A stretch of 64,000 bases of DNA, from assembly GCA_964520655.1 (NCBI GenBank), contig CAZFNI010000006.1, positions 82,576 to 146,575 of the forward strand. The letters are read 5' to 3'. Under the pieces are notes generated by a model. It did not search any database, was not told the DNA's origin, and saw nothing but the letters and a program-made list of their open reading frames with translations. Both the position numbers and the translations under genes were made by a program. This stretch comes from JACQQW01 sp964520655. Its GTDB lineage: Bacteria; Omnitrophota; Gorgyraeia; Zapsychrales; Fredricksoniimonadaceae. This document shows, in pieces, positions 16,223 to 24,652 of this stretch (position 1 is its first letter; the number at the start of each line of letters is the position of its first letter).

Positions 16223-16966
16223 ATGGAAAGCAGTAATCCTACATTGAATAATAAAGCGTTTGTCGAAGCCCAGGTTGTCGGCGGTGCGCCGGCGATGACC
16301 ATACAAGGGACGGTCAATAAATCGCTTATTTTGCTTGGGTTGTTGATCGCGTCTGCATTTGCGACATGGTCGATGTTGTCCAGCGTGAACGCCGGTTCTG
16401 TGGGCATTTTATTGTTAGTCGGCGGTATCGGTGGTCTTATTTTGGCCATTGCCACCAGTTTTAAACCTAACTGGGCACCGGTCACGGCTCCTTTGTATGC
16501 GGTTTGCGAAGGAGTTGTTTTGGCATTGATCTCCGCTTTTTTTGAAATGCGCTATCCTGGCATTGTCATCCAGGCCGTCGGTTTGACCTTTGCGGTGACC
16601 TTAGTCATGCTCATGGGATACAAGGCGGGTTTCTTCGCCGCGACCCCGGCGCTGCGCAAGGGCATGATGATCGCCATGGGCGGTTTGATGCTGTTCTATG
16701 TGGTAGTCATGATCGCAGGCTTCTTTGGTATCAAGCCTCCAGCATTCATCAGCGGTGGCGGTCCTTTGGGGATTGCGTTTAGTTTATTCATCGTCGGTCT
16801 GGCTTCTATGAGCCTGATCCTGGATTTTGATTTCATTGAACAGGCTTCCAAGAACGGACTGGACAAACGCATGGAGTGGTATGGAGCTTTCACGCTCATG
16901 GTCACGTTGGTCTGGCTGTATATGGAAATCTTGCGCCTTTTAAGCAAGCTTCAGTCGCGTGATTAA
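16223..16966 (+). CDS. Bax inhibitor-1/YccA family membrane protein
   Basis: 247 residues with seven predicted transmembrane helices, the YccA/Bax-inhibitor-1-like architecture. In bacteria YccA modulates the FtsH protease; other members are proposed calcium leak channels. The start at ATG 16223 is set by a strong AACAAGGAGGG ribosome-binding site. Characteristic segments are FAVTLVMLMGYKAGFF and the closing EWYGAFTLMVTLVWLYMEIL with LLSKLQSRD. The function here is not testable from sequence. A perfect 13-base hairpin lies 24 bases after the stop. Confidence 0.8.
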   Translation: MESSNPTLNNKAFVEAQVVGGAPAMTIQGTVNKSLILLGLLIASAFATWSMLSSVNAGSVGILLLVGGIGGLILAIATSFKPNWAPVTAPLYAVCEGVVLALISAFFEMRYPGIVIQAVGLTFAVTLVMLMGYKAGFFAATPALRKGMMIAMGGLMLFYVVVMIAGFFGIKPPAFISGGGPLGIAFSLFIVGLASMSLILDFDFIEQASKNGLDKRMEWYGAFTLMVTLVWLYMEILRLLSKLQSRD

Positions 16967-17972
16967 TAGCATTGATAAAATGATGTTATTAAAAGCCCTG
17001 GCAGAATATGCCAGGGCTTTTGCATTGGCAGCGATGTTTTCTCTCCTGATGTTCCGTCATGCTGCTGCCGGCGATCACACAATTGAATTTGGATTCTCCG
17101 CGATCACTAAAGAAGGCGGCCTGCCGCATTACCGCGCGATCAAGAATTTTGAATCTCGGACCGGCGTCGCGGTCAAGACCATGAATTGGTATATGGGTTT
17201 TAACGGGGATGACAGACGCCTTCCGGATATCCCGCTGCGCCGGATGAGTGAATACGCGAACCGGGACATCACGCTCATGCTGACCTTGGAGCCGTGGGGC
17301 AATTCAACAGACTGGAAGGGGCGTGCCATTGATCCTCTTGGATCCATCAATGACGGGCTTCTTGACGGGTATATCCGAAAGATGGCCCGCCAGCTGCGGG
17401 ATTTCGGTCATCCCATCCGCCTGCGTTTTGGTCATGAGATGATCCAGGACGACCATCTTGACACCAAAGGCTGGTATCCTTGGCAGGACAGGCCTGAAGC
17501 GTACAGGTCCGCGTTCATCCGTGTGCGCGATATATTTATCGACGAACATGCGCTCAATGTCGAGTTTGTCTGGTCGCCCAATTATAGTCCTGCGCATCTG
17601 GAGATCTTAAAGAAATACTATCCTGGACCGGAGTATGTTGATTGGATCGGCATGGATGGGTATAACTGGAACGGGGAAAGTTTTGATGGCATCTTTAAAG
17701 GCTTGTATCAGACGATCCTCGAGCATCCTGAGGTTTTTGGCCAAAAGCCGCTCATGATCGCCGAGTTTGCCTGCGGGGCTGATAAGAAATTGCTGGATTT
17801 CAACAAAGCACGGTGGATGAAAGACGCCTTTAGCCGTATCTTGATAAAATATCCTCTGGTCAAAGCGGTATATTGGTTGAATTTAAAAAAGGAACGCGAT
17901 TGGCGTTTGGATTCATCGCCGGAAAGTTTGGATGCATTCAAGGAGGCGATGAAAGCCTGGCAAGGTCAATGA
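16959..17972 (+). CDS. Secreted GH26-like glycoside hydrolase (beta-mannanase fold)
   Basis: 337 residues. GH26 enzymes are retaining beta-mannanases and related (beta/alpha)8 hydrolases. The general acid region is visible in LRFGHEMIQDD with WYPW behind it (Glu of HEM), and a nucleophile candidate in LMIAEFACG (Glu of AEF). VDWIGMDGYNWNG is also typical. The first 38 residues act as a signal peptide with a hydrophobic core FALAAMFSLLMF and a site at AAAG. The n-region of that signal is encoded by the terminator-like hairpin at 16991-17021, so a later start (ATG 17035) with a short signal is possible. The gene is convergent with the radical SAM gene and overlaps it by seven bases. Confidence 0.72.
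   Translation: MINSIDKMMLLKALAEYARAFALAAMFSLLMFRHAAAGDHTIEFGFSAITKEGGLPHYRAIKNFESRTGVAVKTMNWYMGFNGDDRRLPDIPLRRMSEYANRDITLMLTLEPWGNSTDWKGRAIDPLGSINDGLLDGYIRKMARQLRDFGHPIRLRFGHEMIQDDHLDTKGWYPWQDRPEAYRSAFIRVRDIFIDEHALNVEFVWSPNYSPAHLEILKKYYPGPEYVDWIGMDGYNWNGESFDGIFKGLYQTILEHPEVFGQKPLMIAEFACGADKKLLDFNKARWMKDAFSRILIKYPLVKAVYWLNLKKERDWRLDSSPESLDAFKEAMKAWQGQ
16991..17021 (+). terminator. Terminator-like hairpin overlapping the start of the GH26-like gene
   Basis: A perfect 13-base stem (AAAAGCCCTGGCA/TGCCAGGGCTTTT) with loop GAATA, ending in four T. It is 24 bases behind the YccA-like gene, the normal terminator position, yet it lies inside the first codons of the next reading frame. It may terminate, attenuate or be read through. 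Confidence 0.75.
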
Positions 17973-19564
17973 CGCCGGGCTTTGATGTCGTACATCCGCT
18001 GTTCAAAAAGGCTGTGGGCCTTAAACGGTTTGTCGGTAAACCACATGACCCACAAGCGTTTGATCTTCGAAGGTGAGCGCAGATAGCTTAAGGTGTAATA
18101 GACCGCGAACCCAAGCGCGCGGTAGATCATCAGCTCGACGCCGCTGATCGCCCGGCAGAATGACGAGGGGATGGTCAGGTCGAACTGGGTGATCAGATGC
18201 TTGAAATAATTGTCGTCGATCTTCCCTAAACGTCCTTCTTTTTCTAACTCTGTGAATAGCTCGCTTCCCGGATAGGGTGAGAACGGGCTGATATTGCAGT
18301 CCTGGACTTTAAGCAAGGCCAGTTTCCATGCAAAGAACAATGTTTTGAACACATCAATGCGCGTTTCAAAAGGAAACCCGATGATGAAGTTGACCTTGAC
18401 GATCATGCCCTTGGCGATCGCGATGGCGACAGACTCTTCCAGCTTTTTTAAATGGACTCTTTTTTTGATCATGTCGAGCGTTCTTTGTGAGCCGCTTTCC
18501 GGCGCGTAGACGACGAATTCACACCCGGTTTCTTTAAGACCAGTGAGGACTTCCTCATCCAGACTTTCTGAACGCGTTCCTGATGGGAGCTGCCAGACGG
18601 TCTTGATGCTGCGTTTTTTGAGCGCCGCGATCAATTCCAGGATCCATTCTTTCTTGACAACAGCCGTTAAGTCGTAGAAATCGATGCTCGTGATCTGATA
18701 TTTTTTGATATAGTCTTCGATCTCGTCGATCACATCACCGACGTCGCGCATGGTGTAGCGGGTGGTCCACATCGTCGGGTTGGAACAAAAGGTGCATTGA
18801 TAGGGGCAGCCACGCGTGGCGATCATGGCCATATTACGGCCATGAGAGATGCCCATGGTGAAATTTGGCTGAAAATACGGTTCTAAATTGATCAAATGCC
18901 AGGACGGCCAGGGCATTTTTTTGATGTCTGCGAGACGATTTAACTGGCCTGAACGCACGACGGTGCCGTTGTCACGGTAGGCAATGCTGCGGATGTTGCG
19001 TATATCCAAAGAATTCCTTATTTTGTGGCACAATTCCAAGAATGTCAATTCGCCTTCGCCCATCACGATATAGTCCACAGCCTTGCAGTCATTCATGGAA
19101 TATTCCGGCATGGCCGTGGGATGTTCGCCGCCGATCACGATCGTGGCTTTAGGAAAAGCGCGCCGGATCTTTTGGATATAGTCCCGGACGAAAGGCCATT
19201 CCTGCGAGAACATGATGCTCACCCCGATGATATCCGTCTTAGGATCGATCAATTTGATCGACTCATCCACATCCTGGCCTTGAACATGAAAATTCCCGTC
19301 AGCTGTTAATTGGATCCGGTCAATGCCGTTGCCGGGACAGTCGATGATGCGGGCAGTGTATCCGGCTTTTTCTAAAACCCCGGCAATATAGGCCAGTCCG
19401 ATCGGCAAGGCAATGGGGGTGCTGTAGGATGTCCTGGAAAAAATGATCGGAGCTCTGATCAGGGTGATGGGTCTAGTGTCCGCAGGGTTGTTCTTAAAGA
19501 CAAAAAGCGCGTCCGCGATGGTGGTGCTGCTGGCGGGCGTGATGTAGCGTACATTTCCACTCAT
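17966..19564 (-). CDS. B12-binding-domain radical SAM protein
   Basis: 532 residues. The N-terminal third is a cobalamin-binding-type Rossmann domain (IGLAYIAGVLEKAGY, VIGGEHPTAMPEY, DYIVMGEGE) without an obvious DxHxxG cobalt-ligand motif. The radical SAM core follows with RGCPYQCTFCSNP (Cx3Cx2C, about residue 240). The C-terminal region is helical and uncharacterised. Relatives include anaerobic magnesium-protoporphyrin cyclase-like, hopanoid and lipid-modifying enzymes; the substrate cannot be assigned. Its 3' end overlaps the GH26-like gene tail to tail, and its 5' end faces the CDP-sugar operon. No clear ribosome-binding site precedes its ATG. Confidence 0.82.
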   Translation of the reverse strand: MSGNVRYITPASSTTIADALFVFKNNPADTRPITLIRAPIIFSRTSYSTPIALPIGLAYIAGVLEKAGYTARIIDCPGNGIDRIQLTADGNFHVQGQDVDESIKLIDPKTDIIGVSIMFSQEWPFVRDYIQKIRRAFPKATIVIGGEHPTAMPEYSMNDCKAVDYIVMGEGELTFLELCHKIRNSLDIRNIRSIAYRDNGTVVRSGQLNRLADIKKMPWPSWHLINLEPYFQPNFTMGISHGRNMAMIATRGCPYQCTFCSNPTMWTTRYTMRDVGDVIDEIEDYIKKYQITSIDFYDLTAVVKKEWILELIAALKKRSIKTVWQLPSGTRSESLDEEVLTGLKETGCEFVVYAPESGSQRTLDMIKKRVHLKKLEESVAIAIAKGMIVKVNFIIGFPFETRIDVFKTLFFAWKLALLKVQDCNISPFSPYPGSELFTELEKEGRLGKIDDNYFKHLITQFDLTIPSSFCRAISGVELMIYRALGFAVYYTLSYLRSPSKIKRLWVMWFTDKPFKAHSLFEQRMYDIKARRH

Positions 19565-19626
19565 AATGTCACCAGATTATCATGTTTTTTTCCAAATGCT
19601 ATTCATTTTTAGATGATGCTAACCTG

Positions 19627-19655
19627 TTGTATTTTAACGGGCTTTGTGCTATAAA
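19627..19655 (+). promoter_or_regulatory. Promoter of the CDP-sugar operon (leaderless type)
   Basis: TTGTAT at 19627-19632, a 17-base spacer and TATAAA at 19650-19655. The rfbF ATG at 19663 is only seven bases further, so the first transcribed base should be at or next to the start codon. No ribosome-binding site is present. Confidence 0.6.
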
Positions 19656-19662
19656 AAAGCAT

Positions 19663-20436
19663 ATGAAAAATATGAAAGTCGTTATCTTGGCCGGCGGGAT
19701 GGGTACCAGATTATCGGAAGAAACAGACACCAGGCCTAAGCCCATGGTTGAGATCGGCGGCAAACCGATCCTTTGGCACATCATGAAATACTACAGTGCC
19801 TTCGGATTCAAGGAATTTGTCATTGCCCTGGGGTATAAGGGGCATCTGATCAAAGATTTCTTTGTTAATTATCATCTCCACCACAGCGACCTAAGTGTTG
19901 ATATCAAGGACGGTTCGGTGCGTCTCAATAAAGCGCCCGCGGAAGACTGGCGCGTGCATTTGGTCGACACTGGTTTGCATTCCGGAACTGCCGGACGGTT
20001 AAAAATGCTCAAATCTTATTTAAAGGGAACATTTTTAATGACGTACGGCGACGGGGTCAGCAATGTGGATCTAACAGCGCTGATCACACATCACCGCCGT
20101 TGTAAAAAAGCCGCGACCTTGACCGCTGTCAGACCGCCCGCTCGTTTTGGTAACTTAAGCTTTAAAGGAACATCCCAGGTGCAGTTTTCCGAGAAATCAC
20201 AAGTGGCTGAAGGCTGGATCAACGGCGGATTTTTCGTTCTTGAGCCCAAAGTCCTTGATCTGCTGGATGATACTAAAGAAATGTTCGAACAGCGCCCTTT
20301 GGAAACATTGTCCGTCAAGGGACAGCTCAATGCGTATAAGCACGAAGGGTTTTGGCAGTGCATGGACACCCTGCGTGATGTGAAACTCTTAAACCAGCAG
20401 TGGGACGCCGAGCAGGCGCCCTGGAGAATATGGTGA
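19663..20436 (+). CDS. rfbF: Glucose-1-phosphate cytidylyltransferase
   Basis: 257 residues, the normal RfbF/DdhA length. It makes CDP-glucose from glucose-1-phosphate and CTP, the first step to CDP-dideoxyhexoses. The nucleotidyltransferase start is VVILAGGMGTRLSEETDTRP with KPMVEIGGKPILWH; TYGDGVSNVD supplies the metal-binding Asp and GFWQCMDTLRD the C-terminal signature. The frame is open further upstream, but ATG 19663 fits the family and the promoter; ATG 19672 is an alternative. The stop overlaps the rfbG start (TGATG). Confidence 0.94.
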   Translation: MKNMKVVILAGGMGTRLSEETDTRPKPMVEIGGKPILWHIMKYYSAFGFKEFVIALGYKGHLIKDFFVNYHLHHSDLSVDIKDGSVRLNKAPAEDWRVHLVDTGLHSGTAGRLKMLKSYLKGTFLMTYGDGVSNVDLTALITHHRRCKKAATLTAVRPPARFGNLSFKGTSQVQFSEKSQVAEGWINGGFFVLEPKVLDLLDDTKEMFEQRPLETLSVKGQLNAYKHEGFWQCMDTLRDVKLLNQQWDAEQAPWRIW

Positions 20437-21407
20437 TGGATTTTTGGAAAGACCGCAGTGTTCTGATTACAGGAGCCTCAGGGCTGGTTGGTTCATGGCT
20501 GACAGAGCAGCTTGTCTTAAACCAGGCCCGAGTCACGGTTTTGTTGCAGGATGTGCATGCGCGTTCCCCTTTTATGAAGAACGCGCATGGGAACGTGCAT
20601 TGTTTTTATGGTCAGCTCGAAGATAGGGTGATCGTTGAGAAAGCGCTGCTGATATCGGAAGCGGACACGGTCTTTCATTTAGGCGCCCAGACCATCGTCG
20701 GGAATGCATTGACGACCCCCTGGATCACTTTTGAGGCCAATGTGCGCGGGACATACAATGTCCTGGAAGCTTGCCGTGGTCAAGGTAAGGGGTTAAAAGC
20801 GGTCGTGATCGCTTCCAGCGATAAAGCCTATGGAGACTCATCGCGTCTGCCGTATACGGAGGATATGCCGTTAAACGGCATTGCGCCTTACGATGCTTCT
20901 AAAGTTTGCACCGAAGTCATTGCGAGATCATATGCGAGTACTTACGGTTTGCCGGTCATTGTGGCGCGCTGCGGGAATATTTACGGCGGGGGAGATATGA
21001 ATTTCAGCCGTTTGATCCCGGGCACGATCAAGTCCTTGATCTTTGACCAGGCGCCCATCATCCGTTCTGACGGAACATTTGTCAGGGATTATGTGTATGT
21101 CAAGAATGTGGCGGATGTCTATATGAAGCTCGCGCATCTGGCCCACCAGAACAAGGCCATCGGGGAGTCTTTTAATTACAGCGACGACGCTCCTAAGAAA
21201 GTCCTGGAAGTCGTCGATATGATCATCCGTGTGATGGGTAAGCCCCATTTAAAGCCTGTGATCCAAAATAACGCGGCGCATGAAATTCACGACCAGCATT
21301 TGTCCAGCGCTAAATTGCGTTCTTACGTGGATCTTGCGCAGTTGTCAAGCATGGAGAAGTCATTAACCGAAACGATCGGCTGGTACCATGAATTCTTCCG
21401 ACAATAA
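20436..21407 (+). CDS. rfbG: CDP-glucose 4,6-dehydratase
   Basis: 323 residues, extended short-chain dehydrogenase. It converts CDP-glucose to CDP-4-keto-6-deoxyglucose with bound NAD. The NAD motif is ITGASGLVGSWL (about residue 12), the catalytic Tyr-Lys lies in YDASKVCTEV, and family phrases include FHLGAQTIVGNA, SSDKAYGD and RDYVYVKNVADVY. It is slightly shorter than typical RfbG (about 355). I chose ATG 20436, overlapping the rfbF stop with GGAGA upstream. It overlaps the next reductase gene by 20 bases. Confidence 0.92.
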   Translation: MDFWKDRSVLITGASGLVGSWLTEQLVLNQARVTVLLQDVHARSPFMKNAHGNVHCFYGQLEDRVIVEKALLISEADTVFHLGAQTIVGNALTTPWITFEANVRGTYNVLEACRGQGKGLKAVVIASSDKAYGDSSRLPYTEDMPLNGIAPYDASKVCTEVIARSYASTYGLPVIVARCGNIYGGGDMNFSRLIPGTIKSLIFDQAPIIRSDGTFVRDYVYVKNVADVYMKLAHLAHQNKAIGESFNYSDDAPKKVLEVVDMIIRVMGKPHLKPVIQNNAAHEIHDQHLSSAKLRSYVDLAQLSSMEKSLTETIGWYHEFFRQ

Positions 21408-22362
21408 ACAAAATGTACCACTTACCGGAAAAGTATTTCTAGTCACCGGTGCGGATGGTTTCTTGGGGGCGGCGCTGGTTAAAATGCTGCTGGCCCAAGG
21501 CGCGCGAGTGTACGGCCAGGTCCGTTCTCTAGAGAACCTGAAGCGATTAGATGCTTCTGCCGAAGGGCTGACGCTTATTCCTTTTGATCTGATGAAGCCG
21601 GACTGGGACGTATTTAAGTCGCATGTGCCAAGCGGTATTGATGTGTTGATCCATACCGCCGCCGCCGGGGTCAGGCCTGATGATAATACCTGGGAGACGC
21701 TGTCGCGTGTGAATATCGACGGAACCCAGGGGATGCTGGATACGGCAGCTGTCAAAAAAATAGGACGTTTTGTCTATATTGGATCAAGTTTTGAGTACGG
21801 CGACGGGAATTTGTGGGAAGAGAGCGCGCCGATACGACCCAGGACTTTGTACGGTGTCAGCAAGAGTGCCGGCTGGATGCTGGCTAAGTGTTATGCGGAA
21901 ACATATCAGCTGCCGATCGTGGGTTTTCGTCCGTTCTATATGTATGGTCCTAATGAAGGCAAGGAGCGGCTCATCTCTGCGGTCATCCATTCTGCTTTTT
22001 CAAGAACATTGCTGCCGATGACCCTGGGTGAGCAGGAAAGGGATTTTGTTTATATCGACGATGTGGTTCGCGCGATCTTGTGCGGCAGCGTTGAGCCTAG
22101 AGCGGCCGGTGAAATTTTTAATATCTGCACAGCGGAGTCTGTTTCTATCCGAAAAGTTATTGGATGTTTGGAAGAAGAATCAGGCAAGGCCTTTCCTCTG
22201 GCCTGGGGGCAGCTTCCCTACCGCAAAATGGAATGGGTGCATCTCTCCGGGTCGGGCAATAAGGCCAAACAGTTGCTGGGGTTCATGCCCTTAGTTGGAT
22301 TACGTGAAGGTTTAAAAAAGACTTATGAGCATTACCAGAAGCAGTATATTGGGGCAAGTTAA
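21388..22362 (+). CDS. NAD-dependent epimerase/reductase of the CDP-dideoxyhexose pathway
   Basis: 324 residues, extended SDR. The cofactor motif is VTGADGFLGAAL (about 17) and the catalytic motif is LYGVSKSAG (Tyr-x3-Lys, about 152). FRPFYMYGPNE and ERDFVYIDDVVRAI are typical. Between rfbG and rfbH, the likely role by analogy with Salmonella and Yersinia is the last step: an abequose- or paratose-synthase-like 4-ketoreductase (rfbJ/rfbS type) or an epimerase. The exact product cannot be told. It overlaps rfbG at the 5' end and rfbH by 38 bases at the 3' end. Confidence 0.8.
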   Translation: MNSSDNKQNVPLTGKVFLVTGADGFLGAALVKMLLAQGARVYGQVRSLENLKRLDASAEGLTLIPFDLMKPDWDVFKSHVPSGIDVLIHTAAAGVRPDDNTWETLSRVNIDGTQGMLDTAAVKKIGRFVYIGSSFEYGDGNLWEESAPIRPRTLYGVSKSAGWMLAKCYAETYQLPIVGFRPFYMYGPNEGKERLISAVIHSAFSRTLLPMTLGEQERDFVYIDDVVRAILCGSVEPRAAGEIFNICTAESVSIRKVIGCLEEESGKAFPLAWGQLPYRKMEWVHLSGSGNKAKQLLGFMPLVGLREGLKKTYEHYQKQYIGAS

Positions 22363-23629
22363 GGCGTTTTCACAGGAGTCTTCGCTCGCGAGATCGTTCG
22401 TTGCTGGCAAAACCTATATCCCGGTATCCGGAAAAGTATTGGATGCTGACGATTATGCGTTCTTGGTTGATGCCTGTCTTGATGGTTGGCTGACAGCAGG
22501 CCGTTTTACCGACGCATTTGAAAAGGATCTGTGCGCGGCAACGGGTGTTCGTTTTGCCAGCATGGTCAATAGCGGTTCCTCAGCGAATTTACTGGCCGTA
22601 TGCGCGTTGACCTCAAAGTCTTTGGGAGCAAGGGCGCTCAAGCCAGGCGATGAAGTGATCGCGACTGCCGCTGGTTTTCCCACGACCCTTAATCCCATCA
22701 TTCAGAATGATCTTGTGCCAGTCTTTGTGGATGTCGATCTATCCACCATGAATGTGGATGTGACAAAGCTTGAAGCCGCGATCAGCCCTAAAACCAAGGC
22801 CATGATCTTCGCGCATACGCTGGGCAATCCTTTTGATATCGCGGCTGTTAGGGCCTTGGCTCAGAAACATGGGTTGTGGCTCATTGAGGATTGCTGCGAC
22901 GCTTTAGGGGGGACATATGACGGTAAGTCCGTCGGGAGTTTTGGGGACATTGCCACATTGAGTTTTTATCCGGCGCATCATATCACGACTGGCGAAGGCG
23001 GGGCGGTGCTGACTAACAATGCCGTCTTGCAGAAGGCCATTTTATCGTTCCGTGACTGGGGCAGGGACTGCTGGTGCGCGACAGGTAAAGACAACACCTG
23101 CGGGAAGAGATTCGGCTGGCAGCTGGGCAAATTGCCTCAGGGGTATGATCATAAATACATTTATTCACACATCGGCTATAATCTGAAAGCCACCGACATG
23201 CAGGCGGCGCTGGGCGTCTCGCAAATAAAAAAACTGCCGGGATTTGTCCAGATCCGTCGGGACAATTGGCAGGCGTTGCGCTCGGGATTAGACACCTTGT
23301 CAGGGCGATTGTCATTTGTTGAACCAACCAAGCGATCAGTGCCCAGCTGGTTCGGGTTTATCCTCATGGTCAATGATCCGCGTATCAAGCGTGATGATCT
23401 GGTGCGTCATTTGGAATCTAAAATGATCGGGACGCGGATGTTGTTCGGAGGGAATCTATTAAGCCATCCAGCCTATGAAGCCATCAACCACCGCATTGCG
23501 GGTTCTTTGAGCGCCAGTCAACGCGTGACTGACGATGTATTGTGGATCGGGGTTTATCCGGGGATCACTCCTGAGATGATCGCGTATATGACCGAAACCA
23601 TAAAACAATTCGTGAAGGAACGAGCATGA
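22325..23629 (+). CDS. rfbH: CDP-4-keto-6-deoxy-D-glucose 3-dehydrase (E1)
   Basis: 434 residues, full RfbH/DdhC length. A PMP- and [2Fe-2S]-dependent enzyme that removes the C3 hydroxyl of CDP-4-keto-6-deoxyglucose. It belongs to the DegT/DnrJ aminotransferase fold, but the PLP lysine is replaced by His in SFYPAHHITTGEGG, the hallmark of E1. The iron-sulphur ligands fit C-x57-C-x1-C-x7-C exactly: the second Cys of IEDCCDALGG, then RDCWCATGKDNTCGK. Start ATG 22325 lies inside the previous gene. The partner reductase (E3) is not in the window. Confidence 0.96.
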   Translation: MSITRSSILGQVKAFSQESSLARSFVAGKTYIPVSGKVLDADDYAFLVDACLDGWLTAGRFTDAFEKDLCAATGVRFASMVNSGSSANLLAVCALTSKSLGARALKPGDEVIATAAGFPTTLNPIIQNDLVPVFVDVDLSTMNVDVTKLEAAISPKTKAMIFAHTLGNPFDIAAVRALAQKHGLWLIEDCCDALGGTYDGKSVGSFGDIATLSFYPAHHITTGEGGAVLTNNAVLQKAILSFRDWGRDCWCATGKDNTCGKRFGWQLGKLPQGYDHKYIYSHIGYNLKATDMQAALGVSQIKKLPGFVQIRRDNWQALRSGLDTLSGRLSFVEPTKRSVPSWFGFILMVNDPRIKRDDLVRHLESKMIGTRMLFGGNLLSHPAYEAINHRIAGSLSASQRVTDDVLWIGVYPGITPEMIAYMTETIKQFVKERA

Positions 23630-24573
23630 GCCGTACATTGAACGTTTTGTCCGTTGTCATTCCCTGTCATAATGAGGAAGAAGTCCTGCCTTCGACGCAC
23701 AAGCATTTGACCGGTTTGTTGACCGGATTAAAGCAGTCTAAGCTGATCGGGGATTATGAGATCGTTTTCGTCAATAATGGCTCTACAGACAATACGGCTG
23801 CCGTGATGCTGCGATTGTTCAAAGAAGATCCGCATGTGCAGGTCGTTGACCTGCGCCGCAATTTCGGCTATCAGGCCTCCATTACGTCGGGGCTGGATGC
23901 GGCCACAGGCGACGCGGTGGTGACGATCGACGCAGATCTGCAGGACCCCCCGGAGAAGATCGAGGAAATGATCCATCATTACAACAAGGGCTATGACCTG
24001 GTCCTAGGGATACGTCAGGACCGGTCGACGGATAGTTTCTTCAAACGCGTGTTCTCTCAATTTTTTTACCGTTTTTCCCAATGGATGGGGGTGGAGGTCG
24101 TTTATAATCACGGCGATTTTCGTTTGATGGCCAGATCCTTACTGGACCAATTCAAGGAAATGGCTGAGCGCGACCGCTTTATCCGGGCCATGATCCTCTA
24201 TCTGGATAACCACTATGCCAGTGTCTTTTATGAAAGGCAAAGCCGCAAGATGGGTCGGACTAAATTCTTTGTCGGGGATCTGCTGGCACTTGCCATGGAC
24301 GGCATTATTTCGTATTCGTATAAACCTTTGCGCATGATGTCTTTGTTCGGGTTATTTACCAGTATAGTTGCGCTTGTCCTGGCCTGCTGGGTCGTTTATA
24401 TGAAATTGATGTTTAACATCATCATGGGCTGGGCCTCAACCTTGCTGCCCATTGTATTTTTCGGCGGTATCCAGTCATTGTTCCTGGGGATCATCGGTGA
24501 ATATGTCGGTCGACTTTACGCGGAGGTCAAAGCCCGTCCTCTTTACGCTATCCGCGCCATCCATAAACATTGA
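23626..24573 (+). CDS. GtrB/DPM-like polyprenyl-phosphate glycosyltransferase
   Basis: 315 residues, GT2 family. It transfers a sugar from a nucleotide donor to undecaprenyl phosphate at the inner leaflet. Motifs are LSVVIPCHNEEEVL, then VFVNNGSTDNT, LRRNFGYQASITSGLDAA, the metal-binding TIDADLQDPPE, and GDFRLMAR. Two C-terminal membrane helices (about 232-255 and 265-290) are typical of GtrB/ArnC. The ATG overlaps the rfbH stop (ATGA), so it is the last gene of the CDP-sugar operon and may use that sugar (inference). Confidence 0.9.
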   Translation: MSRTLNVLSVVIPCHNEEEVLPSTHKHLTGLLTGLKQSKLIGDYEIVFVNNGSTDNTAAVMLRLFKEDPHVQVVDLRRNFGYQASITSGLDAATGDAVVTIDADLQDPPEKIEEMIHHYNKGYDLVLGIRQDRSTDSFFKRVFSQFFYRFSQWMGVEVVYNHGDFRLMARSLLDQFKEMAERDRFIRAMILYLDNHYASVFYERQSRKMGRTKFFVGDLLALAMDGIISYSYKPLRMMSLFGLFTSIVALVLACWVVYMKLMFNIIMGWASTLLPIVFFGGIQSLFLGIIGEYVGRLYAEVKARPLYAIRAIHKH

Positions 24574-24615
24574 CCTAAAGGGATATCTCTGATCTTCCCT
24601 TGAGCAACACTTTTT

Positions 24616-24645
24616 TTGGCAAAATAGCCGAATATCGTGTACACT
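24616..24645 (+). promoter_or_regulatory. Promoter of the coiled-coil protein gene (leaderless type)
   Basis: TTGGCA at 24616-24621, an 18-base spacer and TACACT at 24640-24645. Seven bases separate it from the ATG at 24653, and no ribosome-binding site fits. Confidence 0.45.
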
Positions 24646-24652
24646 TTCTCCT

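Noticed and set aside
22325..23629. PLP sugar aminotransferase (DegT family)
   Set aside because: The PLP lysine is replaced by His and the four-Cys cluster of E1 dehydrase is present.
24575..24600. Terminator after the glycosyltransferase gene
   Set aside because: AAGGGA/TCCCTT pairs over only six bases with a long loop and the T run is too far away.
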